From Olsenella sp. (lineage in GTDB: Bacteria > Actinomycetota > Coriobacteriia > Coriobacteriales > Atopobiaceae): 10,799 bases of DNA. Numbering within the stretch: the first letter of the stretch is position 1; every line of letters begins with the position of its first letter. The notes under the pieces were generated by a model, which was not told the origin of the DNA, ran no database searches, and was given only the letters and a program-made list of their open reading frames with translations. The stretch lies in the NCBI GenBank assembly GCA_015062715.1, contig SUUD01000045.1:1-10799 (forward strand), written 5' to 3'. The translations under genes and the position numbers were made by a program. Positions 1 through 7,750 of this stretch are shown piece by piece.

Positions 1-439
1 TGGCACCCGCCGCGATGCGCGCGCCGTCGAGGACGCGGACGTCGGGGCCGCAGATCTTACGCAGGCGCTCGGCCGTCTCGCCCATGCCGCTGCCGCCCGA
101 GGTCGCGAACGGCACGATGACCTTGCCCGTGAGGTCGTAGGCCTCGAGGAAGGTGTCGATGATGGAGGGCTCGCGGTACCACCAGATGGGAAATCCCAGG
201 AAGATGACGTCGGCAGAAGCCACCGGCGCGTCGGCGGCGGCCAGGGCGGGGCGGCTCGAGAGGTCCTGCATCTCGAGGCTGCTGCGCGACATGCGGTCGC
301 GCCAGTTGAGGTCGGCCTGGGTGTAGGGGACCTCCGGCTCGATCTGGTAGGCGTCCGCCCCGATGGCGGCCGCGAGGCGCTCGGCAAGGCGCGCGGTGGT
401 GCCGGAGGCGCTGAAGTAGGCGACGAGGCTGGTAGGCAT
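1..439 (-). CDS. Flavodoxin family protein (3' end beyond window)
   Basis: The first 146 codons of a flavodoxin-fold protein are present; the gene leaves the window at base 1. The N-terminus MPTSLVAYFSASGTT has the beta-strand followed by the S-x-S-G-T-T loop (residues 10-15) that holds the FMN phosphate. Residues 78-88 (VIFLGFPIWWY) match the conserved strand and aromatic loop of the Flavodoxin_4-like group, and residues 112-119 (ATSGGSGM) form the second flavin-contacting loop. The expected role is a small cytoplasmic FMN electron carrier or NAD(P)H-linked reductase; the partner cannot be deduced. The start at 439 is supported by AAAGGA about 7 nt upstream. It lies downstream of the sugar operon on the same strand but is separated by hairpins, so it is probably a separate transcription unit. 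Confidence 0.88.
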   Translation of the reverse strand, partial: MPTSLVAYFSASGTTARLAERLAAAIGADAYQIEPEVPYTQADLNWRDRMSRSSLEMQDLSSRPALAAADAPVASADVIFLGFPIWWYREPSIIDTFLEAYDLTGKVIVPFATSGGSGMGETAERLRKICGPDVRVLDGARIAAGA

Positions 440-480
440 AGGGGGTTCCTTTCTCTCTGCGTTCCCATGCTCCATGTTGG

Positions 481-492
481 GGGTATGTACCC
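481..492. promoter_or_regulatory. Short dyad upstream of the flavodoxin gene
   Basis: GGGTA-TG-TACCC is a perfect 5+5 inverted repeat 42 bp upstream of the flavodoxin start codon. A second palindrome, TTTCCGGAAA, lies at 517-526. Either could be a regulator-binding site in the flavodoxin promoter. No convincing -35/-10 pair fixes the arrangement, so function is a guess. Confidence 0.25.
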
Positions 493-547
493 ATTATTGG
501 AAAGCCGCGCGTCCCTTTTCCGGAAACGGTCGTGCCCCTACGGGAAC

Positions 548-564
548 GGCGACATGACGTCGCC
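548..564 (-). terminator. Second hairpin after malK
   Basis: GGCGAC and GTCGCC form a perfect 6-bp stem around a 5-nt loop. Read on the minus strand it follows the stronger hairpin at 573-603 and is followed by GTTCCC. It may back up termination of the sugar operon, but it lacks a U-tract. Confidence 0.35.
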
Positions 565-572
565 CCAAAGGA

Positions 573-603
573 GGCGGCCCCACGCACGAGGCATGGGGCC
601 GCC
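573..603 (-). terminator. Hairpin terminator of the maltodextrin operon
   Basis: GGCGGCCCCA (573-582) and TGGGGCCGCC (594-603) form a perfect 10-bp GC-rich stem with an 11-nt loop. The hairpin begins about 50 nt past the malK stop. On the minus strand it is followed by TCCTTTG, a weak T-run. This fits a rho-independent-type terminator that separates the operon from the flavodoxin gene. Confidence 0.7.
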
Positions 604-654
604 AGCTGCACGAGACGGGCGAGACAGAGGAACCCGCCTCGCGCCAAGGGGGGT

Positions 655-1850
<1,196 letters not shown>

Positions 1851-1863
<13 letters not shown>

Positions 1864-3336
1864 GTGTGCCCAGCACTCCTTCCATACATATGGGTCATGG
1901 TGGCGATGCGGTCGGCAAGCTCGGGGCTTGCCTGGTCACCCGTCATGCGCCACCGCCAGTTTCCTCCCAGGGTCCCGGGCGTGTTGGTGCGCGCCTCGGG
2001 TCCCAGTTCCAGATAGTCCTGCATCTGCGCCACGAACAGGTCTGCGACGCTTCCCATGCCGGCGCGCACGAAGCCCCAGGCCAGGCCCTCTTCCTCGTTG
2101 AGGCCGAGGTAGCGGGTCGCCAGGGCGAGGTCGTCCTCGTCGGCTTCCTGGGCCCATGCGGCAAGCGGCTCGTTGTCATGCGTGCCGATGTAGCACACGC
2201 AGTTGCGCGGGTAGTTGTGCGGCAGGTACGAGCTGCCCGGCTCCTCGCACCCGCATCCCCGGGAAGCCCGAGTCTGCGAGCAGCTGAGCGACCTCGGGCG
2301 TGGCATATCCCAGGTCCTCCGCAATGAAGCGCAGGTAGGGATACCAGTCCTTGAGAACGCTCACGAGCGACATGCCCGGTCCCTTGACCCAGCGGCCGTC
2401 CTTGGCCGTAGTGGCGCCGTACGGGACCGCCCAGTAGCTCTCGAACCCGCGGAAATGGTCGATGCGGATGACGTCGAAGAGCTTGGCGACGCCGCCGATC
2501 CTCCTGATCCACCAGCCGTAGCCGTCGGCCGCCATGGCGTCGTAGTCGTAGAGCGGGTTGCCCCAGAGCTGGCCGTCCTCGGTGAAGGCGTCGGGCGGCA
2601 CGCCCGCGACCTCTACGGGCACGTTCTTCTCGTCAAGCTGGAACAGCTCGGGCGAGGCCCAGACGTCCGACGAGTCGAGCGCCACGTAGATGGGCAGGTC
2701 GCCGATGATTCCGATGCCGTGGTCGTGGGCATAGGCGCGCAGCGCCTCCCACTGGCGGAAGAACAGGAACTGCACGTAGGTGTGCAGGCTGATGTCGTCG
2801 GCCAGCTCCTCGCGCCAGCGAGCGACCGCGTCCTCGTGGTGCAGGCGGATGCCCTCGTCGGGCCACTCGGTCCAGGCAGTCATGCCAAAGTGCGCCTTGA
2901 CGGCCATGAACAGCGCATAGTCGGGAAGCCATTCCTCGTTGGCCGACACGAACGCGGCCACCGCCTGCGCGTCGCGCTCCCAGCCGCGCTGGTAAGCCAG
3001 GCGCAGCAGGGGCATGCGGTTGCGGTAGAGCAGCTCGTAGTCCACGGAGGCGGGGTCGTCTCCCCATGCGGGGGCGTCAACCTCGTCCTGGGTGAGCAGC
3101 CCGTCATCGACCAGCTGGTCGAGGTCGATGAGGTAGGGGTTGCCCGCAAAGGCAGAGGGGCTCTGGTAGGGCGAGTCGCCATACGACGTGGGCCCCACGG
3201 GGAGCACCTGCCACCAGGACTGGCCGGACGCGGCCAGGAAGTCGACGAACTCCCTTGCGGCAGCGCCCATCGTGCCGATGCCATGCGGCGACGGCAGCGA
3301 GGCCACGGGAAGCAGTATGCCTGCCGAGCGCTCCAT
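1851..3336 (-). pseudogene. malQ: 4-alpha-glucanotransferase (amylomaltase, GH77), frameshifted
   Basis: The intact enzyme would move alpha-1,4-glucan segments between maltodextrins in the cytoplasm. Translation from 3336 gives a typical short-type amylomaltase: MERSAGILLPVASLPS at the start, IRIDHFRG with the nucleophile D293, and FIAEDLG with the acid/base E340. After MRV (residue 363, codon 2250-2248) the frame breaks. The original frame runs on for 23 unrelated residues to a stop at 2176-2178, giving 386 aa. The homologous sequence resumes in another frame (EEPGSSYLPHNY, then GTHDN with the third catalytic Asp) and continues to the stop at 1851. Family members have LQFAFD-like residues at the break. 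Restoring 17 nt there gives exactly 501 codons, as in 500-aa amylomaltases. The start 4 nt after the upstream permease stop is preferred over one 33 nt further upstream because it matches the family N-terminus and has AAGGGATAGGA before it. The call assumes the sequence is correct. Confidence 0.88.
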
Positions 3337-3340
3337 GTTC

Positions 3341-4204
3341 CTATCCCTTGACGGCGCCGGCAGCGACACCCTTGATGATGTGCTTCTGGCAGGCCAGGTA
3401 GAAGACGATGACAGGAATGATGGAGAGCAGGATCAGGGCCATGGTGGCGCCGAGGTCGACGGTGCCGTAGCTGCCCTTGAGGTACTGGATGTGGATGGGG
3501 ATGGTGCGATACTTGTTGATGTCGAGCACGAGCACGGGGAGCAGGTAGTCGTTCCAGACCCACATGATCTCGAGGATGCCGACGGAGATGAGCGTGGGCT
3601 TGAGCATGGGAAGCACGACCTCGAAGAACGTGCGGACGGGACCGCAGCCGTCGATGGCCGCCGCCTCCTCGATCTCGAGCGGGATGCTCTTGACGAAGCC
3701 CACGAACATGAAGATGGCAAGGCCCGCGCCAAAGCCCAGGTAGACGATGGGGATGGTCCACGGGGTGTTGAGCTTGAGCGTGTCGGCCGTCTTGGAGAGC
3801 GTGAACATGACCATCTGGAACGGGACGACCATGGAGAACACGCACAGGAAGTAGATGGCCTTGCAGAACAGCGAGTCGACACGGGCGATGTACCAGGCGG
3901 CCATCGAGCAGAAGATGAGGATGAGGGCCGTGGAGAGCACCGTGATGACGACGCTGTAGAGGACCGCGCTCGAGAACGGGTAGTTGCCGAACGTCATGCC
4001 CTTGACGAAGTTGCTCCAGCCGGCAAAGCTCTGCGCGGTGGGCAGGGCGAAGGTCTCGGTCTTGACGAAGGTGTTGAGCTTGAACGAGTTGATGACGACC
4101 GCCACGACGGGCAGCACGTAGATGACGCAGATGATGGCCAGGACGACCGAGAGGATCGTCTTGTTGCGGCGCTCTGCCGCAAGCGTCTGCTCCTTGCTTG
4201 CCAT
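3341..4204 (-). CDS. Sugar ABC transporter permease, MalG type
   Basis: This 287-residue membrane protein is one half of the translocation channel of a CUT1 importer. Six hydrophobic segments are visible at about residues 15-39, 79-103, 113-136, 150-172, 203-223 and 252-272. The EAA loop that docks on the ATPase is at about residues 177-200 (EIEEAAAIDGCGPVRTFF, then VVLP), with the conserved EAA, G and LP positions. WVWNDYLLP, typical of MalG-like subunits, follows. The start codon overlaps the stop codon of the preceding permease by one base (TAATG), with GGGAGG about 10 nt upstream, so translation is probably coupled. malQ starts 4 nt after its stop. The substrate is inferred from the neighbours. 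Confidence 0.93.
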   Translation of the reverse strand: MASKEQTLAAERRNKTILSVVLAIICVIYVLPVVAVVINSFKLNTFVKTETFALPTAQSFAGWSNFVKGMTFGNYPFSSAVLYSVVITVLSTALILIFCSMAAWYIARVDSLFCKAIYFLCVFSMVVPFQMVMFTLSKTADTLKLNTPWTIPIVYLGFGAGLAIFMFVGFVKSIPLEIEEAAAIDGCGPVRTFFEVVLPMLKPTLISVGILEIMWVWNDYLLPVLVLDINKYRTIPIHIQYLKGSYGTVDLGATMALILLSIIPVIVFYLACQKHIIKGVAAGAVKG

Positions 4205-5097
4205 TACTGCTGCACCTCCCTCTTACGCGTGTACGCAAGCTGGGCGAGACCCAGGCCGGCGACGAGGATGAAGAAGATGACGGCCTTGGCCTGCGCGACG
4301 CCGCGGACGCCTGCGCCGGCGGTGTAGAAGGTGTTGTAGATGTTGAGGGCCAGCATCTCGGTGGTGTTGATGGTGGAGCCGTCCGGCTGGATGATGTAGG
4401 GCAGGCCGCCGGTCAGCGCGAGGTTCTGGTCGAACAGCTTGAAGCCGTTGGTGAGGCTCAGGAACATGCAGATGGTGATGGACGGCATGACGTTGGGGAT
4501 GGTGACCTTGAAGAGGGTCTCCCACTTGCTGGCGCCGTCGATCTTGGCCGCCTCGAGCATGTCCTCGGGAACGGCCTGCAGGCCGGCGATGTAGATGATC
4601 ATCATGTAGCCGATCTGCTGCCAGCACATGAGGATGATGAGGCCCCAGAAGCCGTAGGTGGTGTTGAGCAGGATCGACGTGTTGTAGGCGGCGAGGATGC
4701 CGTCGAAGATCATCGACCAGATGTAGCCCAGGACGATGCCGCCGATGAGGTTGGGCATGAAGAACACCGTGCGGAAGATGTTGGAGCCCTTGATGTTCTG
4801 GGTGAGCGCGTAGGCCACGGCGAACGCGAGGACGTTGATGAGCACCAGGCTCACCACGGCCGTGAGCGCCGTGTACCAGAAGGAGTGCTGGAAGCTCGGG
4901 TCGGCAAGCGCGGTGGCGTAGTTGTCGAGGCCGACGAACTGCGCGTCACTGGTGAGGCGGAACTTGCAGAACGAGAGGTAGATGCCCTGGAAGAACGGCC
5001 AGACGAAGCCAATGCAGAACGCCGCGACGACCGGGCCCATGAACAGCCAGGCCCAGCGCCTCGTGGAGCCCTTGATCGAGTTACCCGATTTTGCCAT
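4204..5097 (-). CDS. Sugar ABC transporter permease, MalF type
   Basis: This 297-residue inner-membrane protein is the partner permease of the MalG-type subunit. Hydrophobic segments lie near residues 15-38, 74-98, 108-130, 150-172, 200-218 and 268-289. The EAA motif is at about 179-200 (DMLEAAKIDGASKWETLFK, then VTIP). It is the short six-helix form common in Gram-positive bacteria and lacks the large periplasmic P2 loop of E. coli MalF. I chose the start MAKSGN at 5097 because AAGGAG and AAAGGAG lie just upstream. The open frame reaches further back, to a possible start at 5172, but the extra residues look like untranslated leader and overlap the intercistronic hairpin. Confidence 0.93.
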   Translation of the reverse strand: MAKSGNSIKGSTRRWAWLFMGPVVAAFCIGFVWPFFQGIYLSFCKFRLTSDAQFVGLDNYATALADPSFQHSFWYTALTAVVSLVLINVLAFAVAYALTQNIKGSNIFRTVFFMPNLIGGIVLGYIWSMIFDGILAAYNTSILLNTTYGFWGLIILMCWQQIGYMMIIYIAGLQAVPEDMLEAAKIDGASKWETLFKVTIPNVMPSITICMFLSLTNGFKLFDQNLALTGGLPYIIQPDGSTINTTEMLALNIYNTFYTAGAGVRGVAQAKAVIFFILVAGLGLAQLAYTRKREVQQ

Positions 5098-5136
5098 GCT
5101 CTCTCCTTTCTCCTTGTTCGTAGCTTTTGCGAGAAG

Positions 5137-5170
5137 GGGCCGAGACGAGCGAGGATGCCCGCCTCGGCCC
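5137..5170 (-). promoter_or_regulatory. Intercistronic hairpin between binding protein and permease
   Basis: GGGCCGAG (5137-5144) and CTCGGCCC (5163-5170) form a perfect 8-bp stem with an 18-nt loop, 23 nt after the binding-protein stop. On the minus strand it is followed by CTTCTC rather than a T-run. Its position fits an mRNA-stabilising or partially terminating element of the kind that keeps binding-protein mRNA in excess over permease mRNA in sugar ABC operons. The function is inferred. Confidence 0.5.
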
Positions 5171-5193
5171 ACAGATGAGCGAGCGGAGATGCC

Positions 5194-6498
5194 TTACGCG
5201 TTGGCGGCAGCCCACTGGGTCGCCCAGCCGTCGACGAAGGCCGTGCGGACGGCCTCCCAGTTGGCGTCGGACTGGTCGGAGTTGTAGGCGTTGAGGGCCG
5301 AGACCAGGGCGGCACGGTACTGGTCGACGTTGGGCTGGTAGTTGGTGGCCCAGTCCATGACGTAGCAGCCGTTGTCGGTGTAGGCGGCGGCGTCGTTCAG
5401 GAAGCCGTTGGTCGACTCGGCGGCGTTGGAGTAGGGCAGGATGCCGAGCTGCTCGACCATAGCCGCGGAGGCCTCGGGGTCGCTGACCAGCCACACCATG
5501 AAGTCGATCGTGGCCTGCTGGTTCTCCTCGGAGGCGTTGACGTTGACGGCCCAGCAGTTCTCGGTGCCGCAGTTGAGGCCGGCCTTCTCCTCGCCGGCGA
5601 CGCCGCAGTAGTACGGGATCATCTTGACGGAGGGCTGGGCCTCGGCGAGCGTGGCGTAGTCCCAGGAGCCGGTCAGGAAGAAGCAGGCCTGGCCGCTGGT
5701 GAACTGGGTCGCGGGGTCATGGCCGCCCGTGGCCAGCGCGGTGGGCTCGGTGCAGGAGTTGTTAATGATGAGGTCGTAGAGGTTCTTGTAGTTGTCCATG
5801 TAGGCGCCGGTGATCTCGGAGGTCTCAGAGGTGAAGTCACCGTTGTCCTGCTCCTCGTAGTAGTACTCGAGGTTGGCGAGGTGGCCGGTCACGCGCCAGC
5901 TGGAGGAGTCGTCCATGTCGGCGGCGACGAAGGCGTCGAAGCCCAGCTCGGCGGCGCGGGCGTGGATGTCCTCGGCGACGGCCTTGAGGGTCTCGAAGTC
6001 GGTGATCTCGTTGATGTCGTGGCCAGCCTGGGCGATGAGGTCGGCGTTGGCGACGATGCCGTAGCACTCGTAGCAGTAGCCCATGGAGACGAGCTTGCCG
6101 GCCTCGTCATACAGGTTGTAGGCATCGGTGGAGAGCTCGGCCTCGATGGCGGTGCCGGTCAGGTCGAGCGCGTAGTCGCCCCACTCCTTGACGCCGGCGG
6201 CGTTGCCGATGATGAAGAGGGTCGGGGCCTCGGACTTGTCCATCTCGGCGATGAGGGTCTGCTGGTAGGTGCCGGAGGCGGCGGTGACGACCTTCACGGG
6301 CACGCCGGTGTTCTCGGTGTACTTGGCGGCCAGGGCCTGGGCGGTCTCGTCAAGCTCGGGCTTGAAGTTCAGCCAGTAGACGGAGCCGGAGCCGGCCTCG
6401 CCGCCACCGTTGCCGGAGCCGCCGCCGCAGGCGACCAGGGTGGTGGCCGCAGCCAGCCCAGCGGTGCCGAGGAAGGCCCTACGCGTCATGTTCTTCAT
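5194..6498 (-). CDS. Extracellular sugar-binding lipoprotein of CUT1 ABC importer
   Basis: This 434-residue solute-binding protein would capture the sugar outside the cell for the two permeases encoded next. The N-terminus carries TRRAFLG (5-11), which resembles a twin-arginine signal, then a hydrophobic stretch and the lipobox LVAC with the lipidated cysteine at 24. A glycine/serine-rich tether (25-39) follows. The mature part fits the family 1 binding-protein fold, with YWLNFKPELDE near the start, a central TGSWDYATL and LGILPYSNAA near the C-terminus. Eight further cysteines (142, 145, 249, 272, 298, 310, 315, 378) are unusual for this family. Two starts are possible (residue 1, or Met4 at 6489). 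The first is chosen because AAGGAG lies about 8 nt upstream. The maltodextrin ligand is inferred from the neighbouring malQ, malK and amylase genes. Confidence 0.92.
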   Translation of the reverse strand: MKNMTRRAFLGTAGLAAATTLVACGGGSGNGGGEAGSGSVYWLNFKPELDETAQALAAKYTENTGVPVKVVTAASGTYQQTLIAEMDKSEAPTLFIIGNAAGVKEWGDYALDLTGTAIEAELSTDAYNLYDEAGKLVSMGYCYECYGIVANADLIAQAGHDINEITDFETLKAVAEDIHARAAELGFDAFVAADMDDSSSWRVTGHLANLEYYYEEQDNGDFTSETSEITGAYMDNYKNLYDLIINNSCTEPTALATGGHDPATQFTSGQACFFLTGSWDYATLAEAQPSVKMIPYYCGVAGEEKAGLNCGTENCWAVNVNASEENQQATIDFMVWLVSDPEASAAMVEQLGILPYSNAAESTNGFLNDAAAYTDNGCYVMDWATNYQPNVDQYRAALVSALNAYNSDQSDANWEAVRTAFVDGWATQWAAANA

Positions 6499-6523
6499 TG
6501 TCTCTCTCCTTCTGTCTCGCTTC

Positions 6524-6538
6524 GCATCCTTGTGATGC
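6524..6538 (-). other. Small hairpin in the repressor-binding protein spacer
   Basis: GCATC and GATGC can pair over a 5-nt loop within the 50-bp gap between the repressor stop and the binding-protein start. No T-run follows on the minus strand and I see no convincing promoter in this gap. The repressor and transporter genes are therefore probably co-transcribed. The hairpin may be incidental. Confidence 0.25.
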
Positions 6539-6548
6539 TCAGTCCCAA

Positions 6549-7562
6549 CTATCGACTCCCCACGGTCCCTCCGGGCCGCAGGGTGGTCTCCAGACGTACG
6601 TGGCGGTGTCCCGCCTTGCCCTCCAGGACGTCCACCAGGATCCTCACGGCCTCCTCGCCCAGGGTCGCCTGGGGCTGCGAGAGCGTGGAGAGCGTGGGGA
6701 TGGTGTAGTTGGACATCTCGATGCCGTCGATGGCGATGACCGAGCAGTCCTCGGGCACGCGCAGGCCGGCATCGTGGAGGGCCTTGAGGGCGGCGATGGC
6801 CATGGTGTCCGCGATGGCGAAGATCGCGGTGAAGTTGCGGCGGCGCGCCAGGAAATCGGCGGTGGCGCGGTAGGCGGCCCCCATCACGAAGGACCCCGTC
6901 TCGATGACGAGGTCGTCGTCGGGCTCGATGCCCGCCGCGCGCAGCGTCTCGCAGTAGCCCTTGTAGCGCCGCTCGGAGATGGAGTGGTCGTCGCGGTCGT
7001 CGAGCAGGATGGCGATGTCGGTGTGGCCGCGGTCGAGAAGCAACTGGACGGCACGGATAGCCTCGGCCTTGTCGTCAACCGACACCGACGAGAAGGCCGT
7101 GCGGTCGAGGTCGCCAAAGTGGTTGGTGTGGGTGCAGCAGACGAAGGGCACGCCTATCGACGAGACCTCCTGCTGCGTGTAGTCGTAGCGGCCGCCCAAC
7201 AGGATGAGGCCGCGCAGGCGCTTGGACATGGCAAGCGCGGCGCCCTCGGCGACCTCGTCGGCGCCGGCCGGGATCTGGTGCAGGACCATGGAGTAGCCCG
7301 CAGCCTCGCAGCTGCCCTCGACGGCGCGGATGACCGGGGTGAAGAAGGGGTTCTCGGCCCCGCGCACCACCAGGCCGATGGAGTCGGTCTGGGGAAGCAC
7401 GAGGTCACGCGCCGAGCTGTTGGGCACGTAGTGCAGGACGCGGACTGCGTCGAGCACGCGGGCGCGGGTGTCGGGGCTGACGTCGGGGTGGTTGTTGAGG
7501 ACGCGGGAGACCGTGCTCACGGCAACGTTGCAGTAGGCGGCGACGTCCTTAATGGTGGTCAT
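6549..7562 (-). CDS. LacI-family transcriptional regulator (MalR-like)
   Basis: This 337-residue DNA-binding repressor is the first gene of the operon. The helix-turn-helix is at residues 3-23 (TIKDVAAYCNVAVSTVSRVL), followed by the third helix and hinge (about 45-58, VPNSSARDLVL). The rest is a periplasmic-binding-protein-like ligand domain, from SIGLVVRGAENPFF to the VIAIDGIEMSNY and LSTLSQPQ segments typical of LacI/GalR effector domains. The start is supported by GGAGGAGGGG just upstream. The gene sits beside three GGAAACGTTTCC-like sites, the CG-centred palindrome type bound by this family. It therefore probably represses itself, the importer operon and the divergent amylase gene, and releases when a maltodextrin-type inducer is present. 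The inducer is inferred, not visible. Confidence 0.94.
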   Translation of the reverse strand: MTTIKDVAAYCNVAVSTVSRVLNNHPDVSPDTRARVLDAVRVLHYVPNSSARDLVLPQTDSIGLVVRGAENPFFTPVIRAVEGSCEAAGYSMVLHQIPAGADEVAEGAALAMSKRLRGLILLGGRYDYTQQEVSSIGVPFVCCTHTNHFGDLDRTAFSSVSVDDKAEAIRAVQLLLDRGHTDIAILLDDRDDHSISERRYKGYCETLRAAGIEPDDDLVIETGSFVMGAAYRATADFLARRRNFTAIFAIADTMAIAALKALHDAGLRVPEDCSVIAIDGIEMSNYTIPTLSTLSQPQATLGEEAVRILVDVLEGKAGHRHVRLETTLRPGGTVGSR

Positions 7563-7604
7563 GGCTCCCCTCCTCCTGCAATTGGCACGTCTTCAAATAA
7601 CAAT

Positions 7605-7616
7605 GGAAACGTTACC
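7605..7616. promoter_or_regulatory. LacI-type operator, copy A
   Basis: GGAAACGTTACC matches the palindrome GGAAACGTTTCC at 11 of 12 positions. It directly abuts copy B and lies 43 bp upstream of the repressor start codon, where it could block transcription of the repressor-importer operon. Confidence 0.75.
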
Positions 7617-7628
7617 GGAAACGTTTTC
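7617..7628. promoter_or_regulatory. LacI-type operator, copy B
   Basis: GGAAACGTTTTC matches the palindrome at 11 of 12 positions. Its centre is 12 bp from copy A, little more than one helical turn, so two dimers would sit side by side or compete. Confidence 0.75.
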
Positions 7629-7654
7629 AACTGTAGTGATACTAAATTCCTGTT

Positions 7655-7660
7655 TATACT
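7655..7660 (+). promoter_or_regulatory. Possible -10 element for the amylase gene
   Basis: TATACT matches the bacterial -10 consensus TATAAT at 5 of 6 positions and directly abuts operator copy C. No good -35 lies 16-18 bp upstream. For the opposite strand, TTGAAA (minus strand of 7626-7631) is a possible -35 overlapping copy B, but no clear -10 is correctly spaced. Confidence 0.4.
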
Positions 7661-7672
7661 GGAAACGTTTCC
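7661..7672. promoter_or_regulatory. LacI-type operator, copy C (perfect palindrome)
   Basis: GGAAACGTTTCC is a perfect 12-bp palindrome with a central CG, as used by LacI-family regulators. It begins just after the candidate -10 element of the amylase gene, where a bound repressor would block initiation. Its centre is 44 bp from copy B, about four helical turns, so a short loop between sites is conceivable. Confidence 0.82.
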
Positions 7673-7750
7673 GTTACACCCAGCGGCGAACGGTAGCCAT
7701 GCGGCCGCGAGCGGCTGGCACGTACCCCATCCTGCCCCGAAGGAGCCACC

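Noticed and set aside
2240..2260. Programmed ribosomal frameshift in malQ
   Set aside because: There is no slippery run. A simple shift would still leave out the conserved LQFAFD-like strand, so a deletion explains the data better.
2215..3351. Plus-strand open frame opposite malQ
   Set aside because: It shadows a clearly recognisable amylomaltase and has no domain of its own. The length reflects the lack of stops in GC-rich DNA.
4198..5178. Plus-strand open frame opposite the MalF-type permease
   Set aside because: Its Glu/Asp/His/Val-rich composition without motifs is typical of an antisense shadow.
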